Positions 1-7,956 of a stretch of DNA of 64,000 bases are shown here, one piece after another; position 1 is the first letter of the stretch; every line of letters begins with the position of its first letter. The DNA lies in contig NZ_KB911581.1 in assembly GCF_000383595.1 (NCBI RefSeq), positions 2,920,265 to 2,984,264 on the forward strand. Reading direction: 5' to 3'. The position numbers were made by a program, and so were the translations under genes. The DNA comes from Streptomyces bottropensis ATCC 25435. Lineage in GTDB: Bacteria > Actinomycetota > Actinomycetes > Streptomycetales > Streptomycetaceae. The notes beneath the pieces were generated by a model. The model worked only from the letters and a program-made list of their open reading frames with translations. It was not told where the DNA came from and did no database searches.

Positions 1-579
1 GACCGGTTCGACACCCTGGAAGCACAACTGCCCGACGGCCTCGACGACTTGGACTACCCGGCCGACCTGCTGTGGGCCAGCCGCAGTCTGCACCACCTCG
101 GCGACCAGCGCGCGGGCCTCGCCGCCTTCGCCGAACGCCTGGCGCCCGGCGGCACGTTGGCCCTCGTCGAGGGTGGGCTGCCCAGTCGGTTCCTGCCGCG
201 TGACCTCGGCATCGGCCGCCCCGGACTGCAGTCCCGGCTCGACGCGGCGGAGGACCGGTGGTTCGGCGAGATGCGGGCCACGCTGCCCGGCAGCGTCCCG
301 GAGACCGAGGACTGGCCGGGGCTGCTCACCGCCGTCGGCCTGCGCGAGGTGACGTCCCGCACCTTCCTGCTGGACCTCCCGGCGCCCGTCCCGCAGGCCG
401 CCCGCGCCTACGCCGTGGCCTCGTTCCAACGCGGCCGGGGAATGCTCGCGGACCTCCTCGACGCCACCGACCTCGCGACCGTCGACCGGCTCCTCGACCC
501 CGACGACAGGGCGAGCCTGCACCACCGCGCGGACCTGTTCGTCCTCGCGGCCCAGACGGTGCACGTGGCCCGGCGCTGA
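1..579 (+). CDS. SAM-dependent methyltransferase, C-terminal part (5' end outside window)
   Basis: The frame is already open at base 1, so the N-terminus with the usual GxGxG SAM loop lies outside the window. What remains reads like the second half of a class I methyltransferase: a strand-helix stretch LLWASRSLHHL, where an acidic or aromatic post-IV motif is expected, then LAPGGTLALVEGG, the common 'LkPGG.l.l.e' strand. A helical C-terminal half follows with no membrane segment. The substrate cannot be told. The next gene starts about 120 bases downstream behind its own promoter-like element, so they need not be co-transcribed. Identification as a methyltransferase is fairly secure; a TTG codon at base 49 is not the real start. 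Confidence 0.72.
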   Translation, partial: DRFDTLEAQLPDGLDDLDYPADLLWASRSLHHLGDQRAGLAAFAERLAPGGTLALVEGGLPSRFLPRDLGIGRPGLQSRLDAAEDRWFGEMRATLPGSVPETEDWPGLLTAVGLREVTSRTFLLDLPAPVPQAARAYAVASFQRGRGMLADLLDATDLATVDRLLDPDDRASLHHRADLFVLAAQTVHVARR

Positions 580-611
580 CGTCGTCCCCGGCGTGCCCCG
601 GCAGGGCGGCA

Positions 612-635
612 CTTGACTTCGAGAGCGCTTCAAGT
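612..635 (+). promoter_or_regulatory. MerR-type promoter/operator candidate before the SDR gene
   Basis: A CTTGAC hexamer that could be a -35 box is followed at once by an imperfect inverted repeat, ACTTCGAG (616-623) and CTTCAAGT (628-635). A dyad lying just behind a CTTGAC box is how MerR-family regulators sit on their long-spacer promoters. No MerR gene is in the window and the -10 box is not clear. The call is tentative. Confidence 0.35.
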
Positions 636-696
636 GGTGGACTCCATCCGTCGGCCGGGGTCCAGTCCGCCGACGCGACACTAAGGGGGAACAGTC

Positions 697-1398
697 ATGT
701 CCGAAGCACCGGTCGCGCTCATCACCGGCGGCGGCAGCGGTATCGGCGCCGCGGTCGCCCGCCAACTGCTCGACCACGGCCACCGGGTGGCCGTCACCGG
801 GCGCAAGGCCGAGCGGCTGCGGGCGTTCGCCGCCGAACTCGGCGCCCCCGAGGGGCTGTTGACCATACCGGGGAACGCCGCCGAGTACGCGGACGTCCAG
901 GCGGCGGTGGATGCCACGCTGAAGGAGTTCGGGCGGATCGACACCGTCCTCGCCAACGCCGGGTTCGGCACGCACGACACGGTCGCCGAGGGTGACCCCG
1001 CCGGGTGGACGGACATGGTGCTCACCAACGTGCTGGGCCCCGCCCTGCTCATTCGGGCCTCCATCGACGCCCTCAGGGAGACGCGGGGGCGGATCATGCT
1101 GGTCGGCAGCGTCGCCGGGTTCATCCACGGTCCCGGCAACATCTACGGGGCGACCAAGTGGGCGGTGACCGGGCTCGCCGAGAACACCAGGCGGCAGGTC
1201 ACCGAGTGGGGCGTCGGTGTGACGCTGATCGCGCCCGGCCGAGTGGAGACCCCGTTCTGGGACGCCTACGGCAGCCTGCCGCCCGGCCATCTCCTCACCG
1301 CTGACCAGATCGCCGACTCCGTGGTCTGGGCGATCCGGCAGCCGCCCGGCGTCGACGTCAACACGGTGGTCGTACGCCCGATCGGCCAGCCGGTCTGA
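697..1398 (+). CDS. SDR family NAD(P)-dependent oxidoreductase
   Basis: A 233-residue classical short-chain dehydrogenase/reductase, the normal length for the family. The Rossmann cofactor motif is TGGGSGIG at residues 10-17, followed by the structural LANAG motif near residue 86. The catalytic triad is readable as Ser in LVGSVAG (about 134), Tyr in NIYGATK (about 149) and Lys four residues later. The protein is cytosolic and has no signal peptide. It starts at ATG after a GGGGGAA ribosome site and runs alone, ending against a convergent aldo-keto reductase with a shared terminator between them. The substrate is unknown; the MerR-like upstream element would fit a detoxification or redox-response role, but that is inference. 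Confidence 0.9.
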   Translation: MSEAPVALITGGGSGIGAAVARQLLDHGHRVAVTGRKAERLRAFAAELGAPEGLLTIPGNAAEYADVQAAVDATLKEFGRIDTVLANAGFGTHDTVAEGDPAGWTDMVLTNVLGPALLIRASIDALRETRGRIMLVGSVAGFIHGPGNIYGATKWAVTGLAENTRRQVTEWGVGVTLIAPGRVETPFWDAYGSLPPGHLLTADQIADSVVWAIRQPPGVDVNTVVVRPIGQPV

Positions 1399-1450
1399 GA
1401 ACCGCGCCACGTCCGGGCGAGGGTGCGTCCGGACGCGGCGCCGACACGTG

Positions 1451-1485
1451 GGACCGCCCGCCGGACGAGATCCGGCGGGCGGTCC
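1451..1485. terminator. Bidirectional terminator between SDR and aldo-keto reductase
   Basis: A perfect 15-bp inverted repeat, GGACCGCCCGCCGGA and its complement, closes on a 5-nt loop. It lies between two convergent genes, 52 bases after the SDR stop and 46 bases beyond the aldo-keto reductase stop, so it can serve both. There is no U tract, as is usual in streptomycetes. Confidence 0.75.
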
Positions 1486-1531
1486 GTCGTCTCGCGCGCC
1501 CGGCGAGCGGGCGCCGAGCCGGGGCCTCGGC

Positions 1532-2368
1532 TCAGGCCTGGTTGAACGTCGCCGGGTCGGGGCCGATGCGCCGGTCCTCGTTCAGCGCACTGATCGCCGC
1601 GATGTCCTCGGTGTCCAGGGAGAAGTCGAAGACCTCGATGTTCTCCTTGATACGGGAGGGGGTCACGGACTTGGGGATGACCACGTTGCCCAGCTGGAGG
1701 TGCCAGCGCAGGACCACCTGGGCGGGGGTGCGGCCGTGCTTCTGGGCGATGGCGATGACCGCCGGGACCTCAAGGAGCCCCTTGCCCTGGCCGAGGGGCG
1801 ACCAGGCCTCGGTGGCGATGCCCTGCTCCGCGTGGTACTCGCGGGAGGCGATCTGCTGGAGGTGTGGGTGCAGCTCGATCTGGTTGACCGCCGGAATGAC
1901 GCTCGTGGCCTCGATCAGCGTCTCCAGGTGCTCCGGAAGGAAGTTGGAGACACCGATGGCCTTCGCGCGGCCGTCCGCGTAGAGCTTCTCGAACGCCTTG
2001 AAGGTGTCGACGAACGTGTCCCGGGCCGGCATCGGCCAGTGGATCAGATACAGGTCCACGTACTCCAGGCCGAGCTTGGCCAGGGAGTCGTCGAAGGCGC
2101 GGAGGGTTGAGTCGTAGCCCTGGTCGCTGTTCCAGAGCTTGGTGGTGACGAAGAGATCCTCGCGGGGCACGCCGGCCGCGGCGATGGCCTTGCCGGTGCC
2201 CTCTTCGTTGCCGTAGATGGCGGCGGTGTCGATGCTGCGGTAGCCGGCCTCCAGTGCGGTGGTGACCGCCTGCTCGGCCTCGTCGTCCGGCACCTGCCAC
2301 ACGCCGAAGCCCAGCTGGGGCATCTCGACGCCGTTGTTCAGGATGATCGGGGGGACCTTGCTGCTCAC
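1532..2368 (-). CDS. Aldo/keto reductase (2,5-diketo-D-gluconate reductase type)
   Basis: A cytosolic NADPH-dependent carbonyl reductase of about 278 residues with the (beta/alpha)8 barrel signature. Early residues [18 protein letters not shown] are typical of the diketogluconate/prostaglandin reductase subgroup. The catalytic tetrad is visible: Asp and Tyr in DTAAIYGNE, Lys in TTKLWNSD and His in LIHWPMP. The cofactor-phosphate region [13 protein letters not shown] is near the C-terminus. I choose the GTG at 2368 (reading [10 protein letters not shown]) because AAGGA lies about ten bases upstream and the family begins there. A start at 2413 would add an unconserved 15-residue leader. The gene stands alone and converges on the SDR. 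The true substrate is not given by sequence. Confidence 0.9.
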   Translation of the reverse strand: MSSKVPPIILNNGVEMPQLGFGVWQVPDDEAEQAVTTALEAGYRSIDTAAIYGNEEGTGKAIAAAGVPREDLFVTTKLWNSDQGYDSTLRAFDDSLAKLGLEYVDLYLIHWPMPARDTFVDTFKAFEKLYADGRAKAIGVSNFLPEHLETLIEATSVIPAVNQIELHPHLQQIASREYHAEQGIATEAWSPLGQGKGLLEVPAVIAIAQKHGRTPAQVVLRWHLQLGNVVIPKSVTPSRIKENIEVFDFSLDTEDIAAISALNEDRRIGPDPATFNQA

Positions 2369-2500
2369 GAGCTCTCGATCCTTAAGTCGTCGGGTGGTAC
2401 TTCCCATCGTCAACGATCACGGAGCGCGATGCATTCCTGGGCGGGCCGCTCGCGCTCCCGATCGCAGATTGGCCGGAAATGGATCCGGCGGTTCAAGAGT

Positions 2501-2516
2501 ATCGGTCTGGACCATT
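2501..2516 (+). promoter_or_regulatory. DasR (dre) box-like site before the secreted lyase-like gene
   Basis: ATCGGTCTGGACCATT matches 12 of 16 positions of the published DasR consensus ACTGGTCTAGACCAGT, with the central GGTCT and GACCA halves intact. It lies about 85-100 bases before the ATG at 2600, a normal promoter-proximal place. DasR is the GntR-family N-acetylglucosamine regulator of streptomycetes. Without scoring or a genome-wide comparison the match is suggestive only. Confidence 0.4.
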
Positions 2517-2599
2517 GACCGACCACGGTCATGAGTGGACTCTGTCCCTGCCGTAACGCACGTTGGTGAATGACGGCCACATACGTGAATGGATGGCTC

Positions 2600-3382
2600 A
2601 TGACCCCCACGCGAAGGAACGTCCTCGGCGCCGCGCTCGGCGGCGCCGCCGCGACCGCCGTCGGGCTGCCCGCCCCCGCCGCGCACGCCGCCTCCTGGCA
2701 GGTGAAGTGGTCCCCCTCGGCGAGCGCCGACGGGCTGCGCGCCTTCGAAACCCTGGAGGACGACCGCGCCGACTCGCACACCTCCGCCTCGCCGCACATC
2801 CGTGCCGTCGGCGACACTTGGCGGTTCGACATGCACACCGTCGACCGGGACACCTCCACCGACCGCCAGCGCCACGAGGTCACCGGCCTGCGCACCGGCA
2901 GCGGCTTCCTGCGCTGGACCGAGGGGCAGACCTGGCGCGTCACCTACGGGATGTACATCCCCAGTTCGCTGAAGGCGACCACCAGCTTCACGCACATCAT
3001 GCAGATGAAGCAGCCCGGCGCCGGCACCTCGCCCCTCGTGGTGCAGTCCCTGCGCCGGGTCAACGGCGCCCAGACCATCGAGCTGAAGCTGCCGATCGAC
3101 GACGTCCTCGTCGGCCGCACCGATCTGGCGCCCCTGCACGACGCCTGGGTCGACGTCGACTTCCAGGTCAAGGTCGGCAACGGTGCGGCCGGTTCGGTGC
3201 GCTGGATCCTCAAGAAGGGCTCGACCACCCTCATCGACGTCTCCCGCTCGGGCGTCGACACCTTCCTCGCCGACCGCCTGCGCCCCAAGTGGGGCATCTA
3301 CCGCTCCCTCGGCGACACCTCGGGCTCCCTGCAGAACTGTCACCTGCTGCTGCGGAACATGAAGGGCTACCAACTGGTCTGA
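2600..3382 (+). CDS. Tat-exported polysaccharide lyase-like protein
   Basis: About 260 residues. The start at 2600 gives a Tat signal: TPTRRNVLG, then an alanine-rich hydrophobic stretch ending in AHAA near residue 31. The mature domain is rich in beta strands and charged aromatic patches (TWRVTYGMYIP, FTHIMQMKQPG, WVDVDFQVKV, RPKWGIYRSL). This pattern fits the concanavalin-like jelly-roll of heparin lyase I / glucuronan lyase-type secreted enzymes. The match is by eye and the substrate is open. A start at 2570 would put eleven residues before the Tat signal and is less likely. The DasR-like box upstream would fit a role in amino-sugar polymer use. Confidence 0.65.
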   Translation: MTPTRRNVLGAALGGAAATAVGLPAPAAHAASWQVKWSPSASADGLRAFETLEDDRADSHTSASPHIRAVGDTWRFDMHTVDRDTSTDRQRHEVTGLRTGSGFLRWTEGQTWRVTYGMYIPSSLKATTSFTHIMQMKQPGAGTSPLVVQSLRRVNGAQTIELKLPIDDVLVGRTDLAPLHDAWVDVDFQVKVGNGAAGSVRWILKKGSTTLIDVSRSGVDTFLADRLRPKWGIYRSLGDTSGSLQNCHLLLRNMKGYQLV

Positions 3383-3410
3383 CCAGGAAGGGGAGAGGGG
3401 CCGGCGGGCC

Positions 3411-5237
3411 TCATGCCCGGTACAGCGCCTCCACCTCCTTCGCGTACGTCTTCTCGATCGCCTTGCGCTTCAGCTTCAGCGACGGCGTCAGCAGCCCGTG
3501 CTCCTCGGTGAACTGGTGGGCGAGGATACGGAACGTGCGGATCGACTCGGCCTGCGAGACCAGGGTGTTGGCGGCGACCACCGCCCGCCGCACCTCGGTC
3601 TCCAGTTCCGGGTCGCGCACCAGCTCGGCCGGGATCAGCTTCGGCTTGCCGCGCATCTGCAGCCAGTGCTCGACCGCCTCGCCGTCCAGGGTGACCAGGG
3701 CGGCGATGTACGGGCGGTCGTTGCCGACGACGATGCACTGGGCGACCAGCGGATGGTCGCGCACCCGCTCCTCCAGGATCGCCGGCGAGACGCTCTTGCC
3801 CCCCGACGTCACCAGGATCTCCTTCTTGCGCCCGGTGATGGTGAGATAGCCGTCCTCGTCGAGGGAGCCCAGGTCGCCGGTGGCGAGCCAGCCGTCGTGC
3901 AGGGTCTCGTCGGTGGCTTTCGGGTTGTTCAGATAGCCCTGGAAGACATGGGGTCCGCGCAGCCAGATCTCGTTGTCGTCCGCGATGTGCACGCTCGTGC
4001 CCGGGATGGGCTGGCCGACCGTGCCGTACCGGGTGCGCTCCGGCGGGTTGGCGGTCGCGGCCGCCGTACACTCCGTCAGGCCGTACCCCTCGAAGATGTG
4101 GACGCCGGCGCCCGCGAAGAACAGCCCGAGCCGTCGGTCCATCGCCGAGCCGCCGGACATCGCGTACTTGATGCGGCCGCCCATCGCCTCCCGGATCCTG
4201 GCGTAGACGACCTTGTCGAAGAACTGGTGCTGCATCCGCAGGCCCGCCGACGGGCCGGGCCCGGTGCCCCAGGCCCTCGCCTCCATCGCGTCCGCGTACT
4301 TCACGGCCACCTCGACGGCCTTCTCGAACGGCCCGGCCCTTCCCTCGCGCTCCGCCTTGCGCCGGCTCGCGTTGAAGACCTTCTCGAAGATGTACGGCAC
4401 CGCGAGGAAGAAGGTCGGCTGGAAGGCGGCGAGGTCGGGCAGCAGGACGGCGGCGTTGAGCTGCGGCTGATGGCCGAACTTGACCTTTCCGCGGATGCCC
4501 GCGACCTGCACCATCCGCCCGAAGACATGGGCGAGCGGCAGGAACAGCAGGGTCGCCGCCGCGTCGCCCTTGCGGGACTTGAACAGCGGAGCCCAGCGCT
4601 CGATGACCGTGTCCGCCTCCACCATGAAGTTGGCGTGCGAGATGACACAGCCCTTGGGGCGGCCCGTCGTGCCGGAGGTGTAGATGATCGTCGCGATCGA
4701 CTCCGGGGTCACGGCGAGGCGGTGCCGGTGCACCACCTCGTCGTCGAGATGCGCCCCCGACTCGTACAGCTCCTGGACCGCGCCGACGTCCAGCTGCCAG
4801 AGCCGGCGCAGCTGCGGCAGCCGGTCGATGACCGTGGCGATGGTCATCGCGTGGTCCTCGTGTTCGACCATGGCCGCCGTGCACTGGGAGTCGTACAGCA
4901 TCCAGAAGACCTGCTCGGCGGAGGAGGTCGGGTAGACGGGGACGACCTGGGCGCCGACCGTCCACAGCGCGTAGTCGAACAAGGTCCACTCGTAGCGGGT
5001 ACGGCACATGATGGCGACCCGGTCGCCGAACCGGACGCCCTGCGCCAGCAGCCCCTTCGCCAGCGCGAGGACCTCGTCGCGGAACTCGGCGGAGGTCATG
5101 TCGCGCCACTCGCCCCGCTCGTCCTTGCGGCCGAGCGCGATGTACGACGGGTCCTCCTGGGCGTGCTCGAAGACGACGTCGGCCAGACCGCCCACCGGCG
5201 GCGCCGACGCCAACGGGGGGTTGGTGAACTCGCGCAA
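3411..5237 (-). CDS. Long-chain fatty-acid-CoA ligase (AMP-forming, FadD15 type)
   Basis: A 608-residue ATP-dependent acyl-CoA synthetase that activates fatty acids for breakdown or lipid synthesis at the inner face of the membrane. The AMP-binding core is IIYTSGTTGRPKGC (about residue 188), the second motif is FEGYGLTE, and the hinge region is ATGDLGSLDEDGYLTITGRKKE. The C-terminal Lys-containing segment LTPSLKLKRKAIEKTY is also present. Length and the long insertion between the motifs fit the actinobacterial FadD15 group. The likely start is TTG at 5237, five bases after GAGGAG. The gene stands alone and ends close to the convergent lyase-like gene. No signal peptide or membrane span is present. 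Confidence 0.92.
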   Translation of the reverse strand: MREFTNPPLASAPPVGGLADVVFEHAQEDPSYIALGRKDERGEWRDMTSAEFRDEVLALAKGLLAQGVRFGDRVAIMCRTRYEWTLFDYALWTVGAQVVPVYPTSSAEQVFWMLYDSQCTAAMVEHEDHAMTIATVIDRLPQLRRLWQLDVGAVQELYESGAHLDDEVVHRHRLAVTPESIATIIYTSGTTGRPKGCVISHANFMVEADTVIERWAPLFKSRKGDAAATLLFLPLAHVFGRMVQVAGIRGKVKFGHQPQLNAAVLLPDLAAFQPTFFLAVPYIFEKVFNASRRKAEREGRAGPFEKAVEVAVKYADAMEARAWGTGPGPSAGLRMQHQFFDKVVYARIREAMGGRIKYAMSGGSAMDRRLGLFFAGAGVHIFEGYGLTECTAAATANPPERTRYGTVGQPIPGTSVHIADDNEIWLRGPHVFQGYLNNPKATDETLHDGWLATGDLGSLDEDGYLTITGRKKEILVTSGGKSVSPAILEERVRDHPLVAQCIVVGNDRPYIAALVTLDGEAVEHWLQMRGKPKLIPAELVRDPELETEVRRAVVAANTLVSQAESIRTFRILAHQFTEEHGLLTPSLKLKRKAIEKTYAKEVEALYRA

Positions 5238-5589
5238 ACCCGCTCCTCGTGGCGCTCCGAACAGCGCGTGAAAGCTACCTCACCGCGAGAACGGACGGGA
5301 GGGTTGTGGAGGGGGCGCATAGGGATGCATGACGCGAGTCGGTGCCGAAAAACGACCGCAGAAGCGGAGGTATCCGGCATAGTGCCGGACCTCGCGGTAA
5401 GTCCCGTGAGGTCAATCTCCACTGAACCCGCACGCCCCGGTCACGGTGAGCGTCCTGACGAACACCGTCCGCCCTGGTCGGACGTGAACATCCCTCACCT
5501 CTGCGGGACGGGCGGGCCGCACCGAGCCCGGCGCGAGGGCGGGGGCGGGAGCGCGGCGTGCCGACTGCCGCCGGGCCCGCCGCCAAGCC

Positions 5590-5945
5590 CCTCGTGCTCG
5601 GCCGTGTGGCCGGTCGTCGTCGCGGTCGAGGGTGCCGGGAGGGGTGTCCGTCGTGCCTGCGGTCTCGCCGGCCTCCTCCGTGCGGGGACCGCTTGCCGCC
5701 GGGCCGTCGGCCGGGTTTCCGCCCGGTCGACGGTCGCCTGCCTCGCGCTCGGCCGTACAGCCGGTCTCGGCGGGGAGGAGGGCTGTCGGAAGGGGGTGCG
5801 TCGGGCCTGTGCCGCGTCCGGCCTTTGTCGCGAGGGGGCTGCTTGCCTCGGACCGAGGGGCCGTCGGGTCCAGGTCGGCGTTCCGTCCCGCCCCCGGTCA
5901 GATCTCCCGTGCTCGTCCGTGCAGACGGTTTCCGCCGGAGAGGAT
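5590..5945. repeat. Degenerate tandem copies of the LysR gene 3' end in a 660-base gap
   Basis: The gap between the acyl-CoA ligase and the LysR gene (5238-5897) has no convincing gene. It does hold two decayed copies of the last codons of the LysR gene. On the minus strand the true gene ends NRLHGRARE (around 5905-5930). The same reading gives DRLYGRARG around 5740-5765 and DRPHGRARG around 5590-5615. Flanking DNA also matches, for example GGAGAGGATGGCTGCCG against GGGGAGGAGGGCTGTCG. The spacing is about 150 and 165 bases. The open frames here look like by-products of this repeated G+C-rich sequence. Confidence 0.6.
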
Positions 5946-6782
5946 GGCTGCCGCGAGGGCGTCCGCCGCGCCGGCCGCCGTGCCGGGGCGGCGGCCGTGG
6001 ACGAGGACGAAGTCGACCTCGCCCAGCTCCGGCAGTCCGGCCCGCTCCGGGACCCGGACCAGGCCGGGAGGCACCAGGCGGCGGGAGTGCGCCATCACGC
6101 CGAGGCCCGCGCGGGCGGCGGCGATGAGCCCGTTGAGGCTTCCGCTGGTGCAGGCGATGCGCCAGGAACGGCCCTCGCGCTCCAGCGCCTCCAGCGCCAG
6201 GGCGCGCGTGATGCCCGGCGGCGGGTAGGCGATCAGTGGGACCGGACGGTCGGGGTCGACTCGGAGCCGCTCCGCGCCGATCCAGACGAGCCGGTCCGTC
6301 CACACGGGTTCGCCGCGCGGGTCCTGCGGGCGCCGCTTCGCCAGCACCAGGTCGAGCCGGCCGGCCGCGAGCCGCTCGTGCAGCGTGCCCGACAGCTCGA
6401 CCGTCAGCTCCAGATCCACCTCGGGATGGTCGTGCCGGAAGGCCTCCAGGATCTCCGGGAGCCGGGTGAGCACGAAGTCCTCGGACGCGCCGAACCGCAG
6501 CCGCCCGCGCAACCGGGTCCCGGTGAAGAACGCCGTCGCCTGCTCGTGCACCTCCAGCAGCCGCCGGGCGAACCCGAGCATCGCCTCGCCGTCCTCCGTC
6601 AGCTCCACGGAGTGGGTGTCCCTGGAGAACAGCTGCCGCCCGGCCGCGTCCTCCAGACGGCGGACATGCTGGCTGACCGTGGACTGACGCAGCCCCAGCC
6701 GCCGGGCGGCCTGCGTGAAGCTCAGCGTCTGGGCCACGGCGAGGAAGGTGCGCAGATGGGAGGGCTCGTACACGAGCGCCAC
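5898..6782 (-). CDS. LysR family transcriptional regulator
   Basis: A 294-residue LysR-type regulator of normal length. The N-terminal winged helix-turn-helix is clear: HLRTFLAVAQTLSFTQAARR, then LRQSTVSQHVRRLED (residues about 9-60). The rest is the two-lobed effector-binding domain, starting LRFGASEDFV. It is divergent from the BASS-type transporter with 76 bases between starts, so it most likely controls that gene and itself. GTG at 6782 and GTG at 6773 are both possible starts. Its 3' end has been partly duplicated downstream. The inducer is unknown. Confidence 0.9.
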   Translation of the reverse strand: MALVYEPSHLRTFLAVAQTLSFTQAARRLGLRQSTVSQHVRRLEDAAGRQLFSRDTHSVELTEDGEAMLGFARRLLEVHEQATAFFTGTRLRGRLRFGASEDFVLTRLPEILEAFRHDHPEVDLELTVELSGTLHERLAAGRLDLVLAKRRPQDPRGEPVWTDRLVWIGAERLRVDPDRPVPLIAYPPPGITRALALEALEREGRSWRIACTSGSLNGLIAAARAGLGVMAHSRRLVPPGLVRVPERAGLPELGEVDFVLVHGRRPGTAAGAADALAAAILSGGNRLHGRAREI

Positions 6783-6858
6783 CCTACTCGGTCATCGCAA
6801 AACGTGATGACAGTCAGAACGGTATGACGGATTCCCGATCAAGGGGTCGAGGAGGACG

Positions 6859-7956
6859 ATGGAGAGGGGCCTTCCGGTCCCGGACACCACCCTCGCCGAC
6901 AGCACGTGGAGCACCGTGAAACGCCTGAAGTGGCCGAGCCGGCTGCCGATCGACCCCTACATCCTGCTGCTGCTCGCGACCGTGGGCGTCGCGGCGCTCC
7001 TCCCGGCCCGGGGAACGACCGCCGAGGTGGCGTCGGGCGCGTCCACCGTCGCGATCGCCTTCCTCTTCTTCCTCTACGGCGCCCGGCTCTCCACCCGTGA
7101 GGCGCTCGACGGCCTCAAGCACTGGCGGCTGCACGGCACCGTCCTGGCCTGCACGTTCGTCGTCTTTCCGCTGCTGGGCCTGGCGGCCCGGGGCCTGGAA
7201 CCGGTGCTCCTGAGTCACTCCCTCTACACCGGGCTCCTCTTCCTCACCCTCGTCCCGTCGACCATCCAGTCCTCGATCGCCTTCACCTCGATGGCCCGGG
7301 GCAACGTGCCCGCCGCGATCTGCGCGGGCTCCTTCTCCTCCCTCGCCGGCATCGTCCTCACCCCGCTGCTCGCGGCGGCCCTGCTCGGCGGCAGCGCCGG
7401 TGGGTTCTCCGCCGACTCGCTGCTGAAGATCGTGCTCCAGCTGCTGGTCCCGTTCGTCGCCGGGCAGCTCGCCCGCCGCTGGATCGGCGCCTTCGTCACC
7501 CGCCACAAGCGGATCCTCGGCCTCGTCGACCGGGGCTCCATCCTCCTCGTCGTCTACGTCGCGTTCAGCGAGGGCATGGTGCGCGGGATCTGGAGCCAGG
7601 TCAGCCCGCTGCGGCTGGCCGGACTCCTCCTCGTGGAGGCCGTCCTGCTCGCGGTGATGCTCCTGCTCACCTGGTACGGCGGCAAGGCGCTGCGCTTCGA
7701 CCGGGCGGACCGGATCGCCATCCAGTTCGCCGGCTCCAAGAAGTCCCTCGCCTCCGGACTGCCCATGGCGAGCGTCCTGTTCGGCCCCGAGGCCTCCCTC
7801 GCCGTCCTGCCACTGATGCTGTTCCACCAGATGCAGCTCATGGTCTGCGCGGTCATCGCCAAGCGCCGCGCGCACGACCCGGTGGAGCCGGCCGTCACGG
7901 AGGAGCGAGACGAAGCGATACGAACCGCGGTCGGTACAGGGACACGTTCCGCGTGA
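6859..7956 (+). CDS. Bile acid:sodium symporter (BASS) family transporter, SBF-like
   Basis: A 365-residue integral membrane protein with about nine or ten hydrophobic spans, evenly spaced from YILLLLATVG (residue 35) to MLFHQMQLMVCAV near the end. FLFFLYGARLS, the LTLVPSTIQSSIAFTSMA crossover-like stretch and the FAGSKKSLASGLPMA motif fit the SBF-like branch (PF13593) rather than true bile-acid carriers. It probably moves an organic anion with sodium; the substrate is unknown. The start is supported by GAGGAGG seven bases upstream. Its last 62 bases overlap the convergent DUF4185 gene, an antisense overlap that may restrain both transcripts. The divergent LysR gene is the likely regulator. 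Confidence 0.85.
   Translation: MERGLPVPDTTLADSTWSTVKRLKWPSRLPIDPYILLLLATVGVAALLPARGTTAEVASGASTVAIAFLFFLYGARLSTREALDGLKHWRLHGTVLACTFVVFPLLGLAARGLEPVLLSHSLYTGLLFLTLVPSTIQSSIAFTSMARGNVPAAICAGSFSSLAGIVLTPLLAAALLGGSAGGFSADSLLKIVLQLLVPFVAGQLARRWIGAFVTRHKRILGLVDRGSILLVVYVAFSEGMVRGIWSQVSPLRLAGLLLVEAVLLAVMLLLTWYGGKALRFDRADRIAIQFAGSKKSLASGLPMASVLFGPEASLAVLPLMLFHQMQLMVCAVIAKRRAHDPVEPAVTEERDEAIRTAVGTGTRSA

Noticed and set aside
3498-6827. A very long plus-strand open frame (1109 codons) opposite the acyl-CoA ligase and LysR genes
   Set aside because: It is the antisense shadow of two well-supported genes; such long empty frames are common in DNA of this G+C content and it shows no domain.
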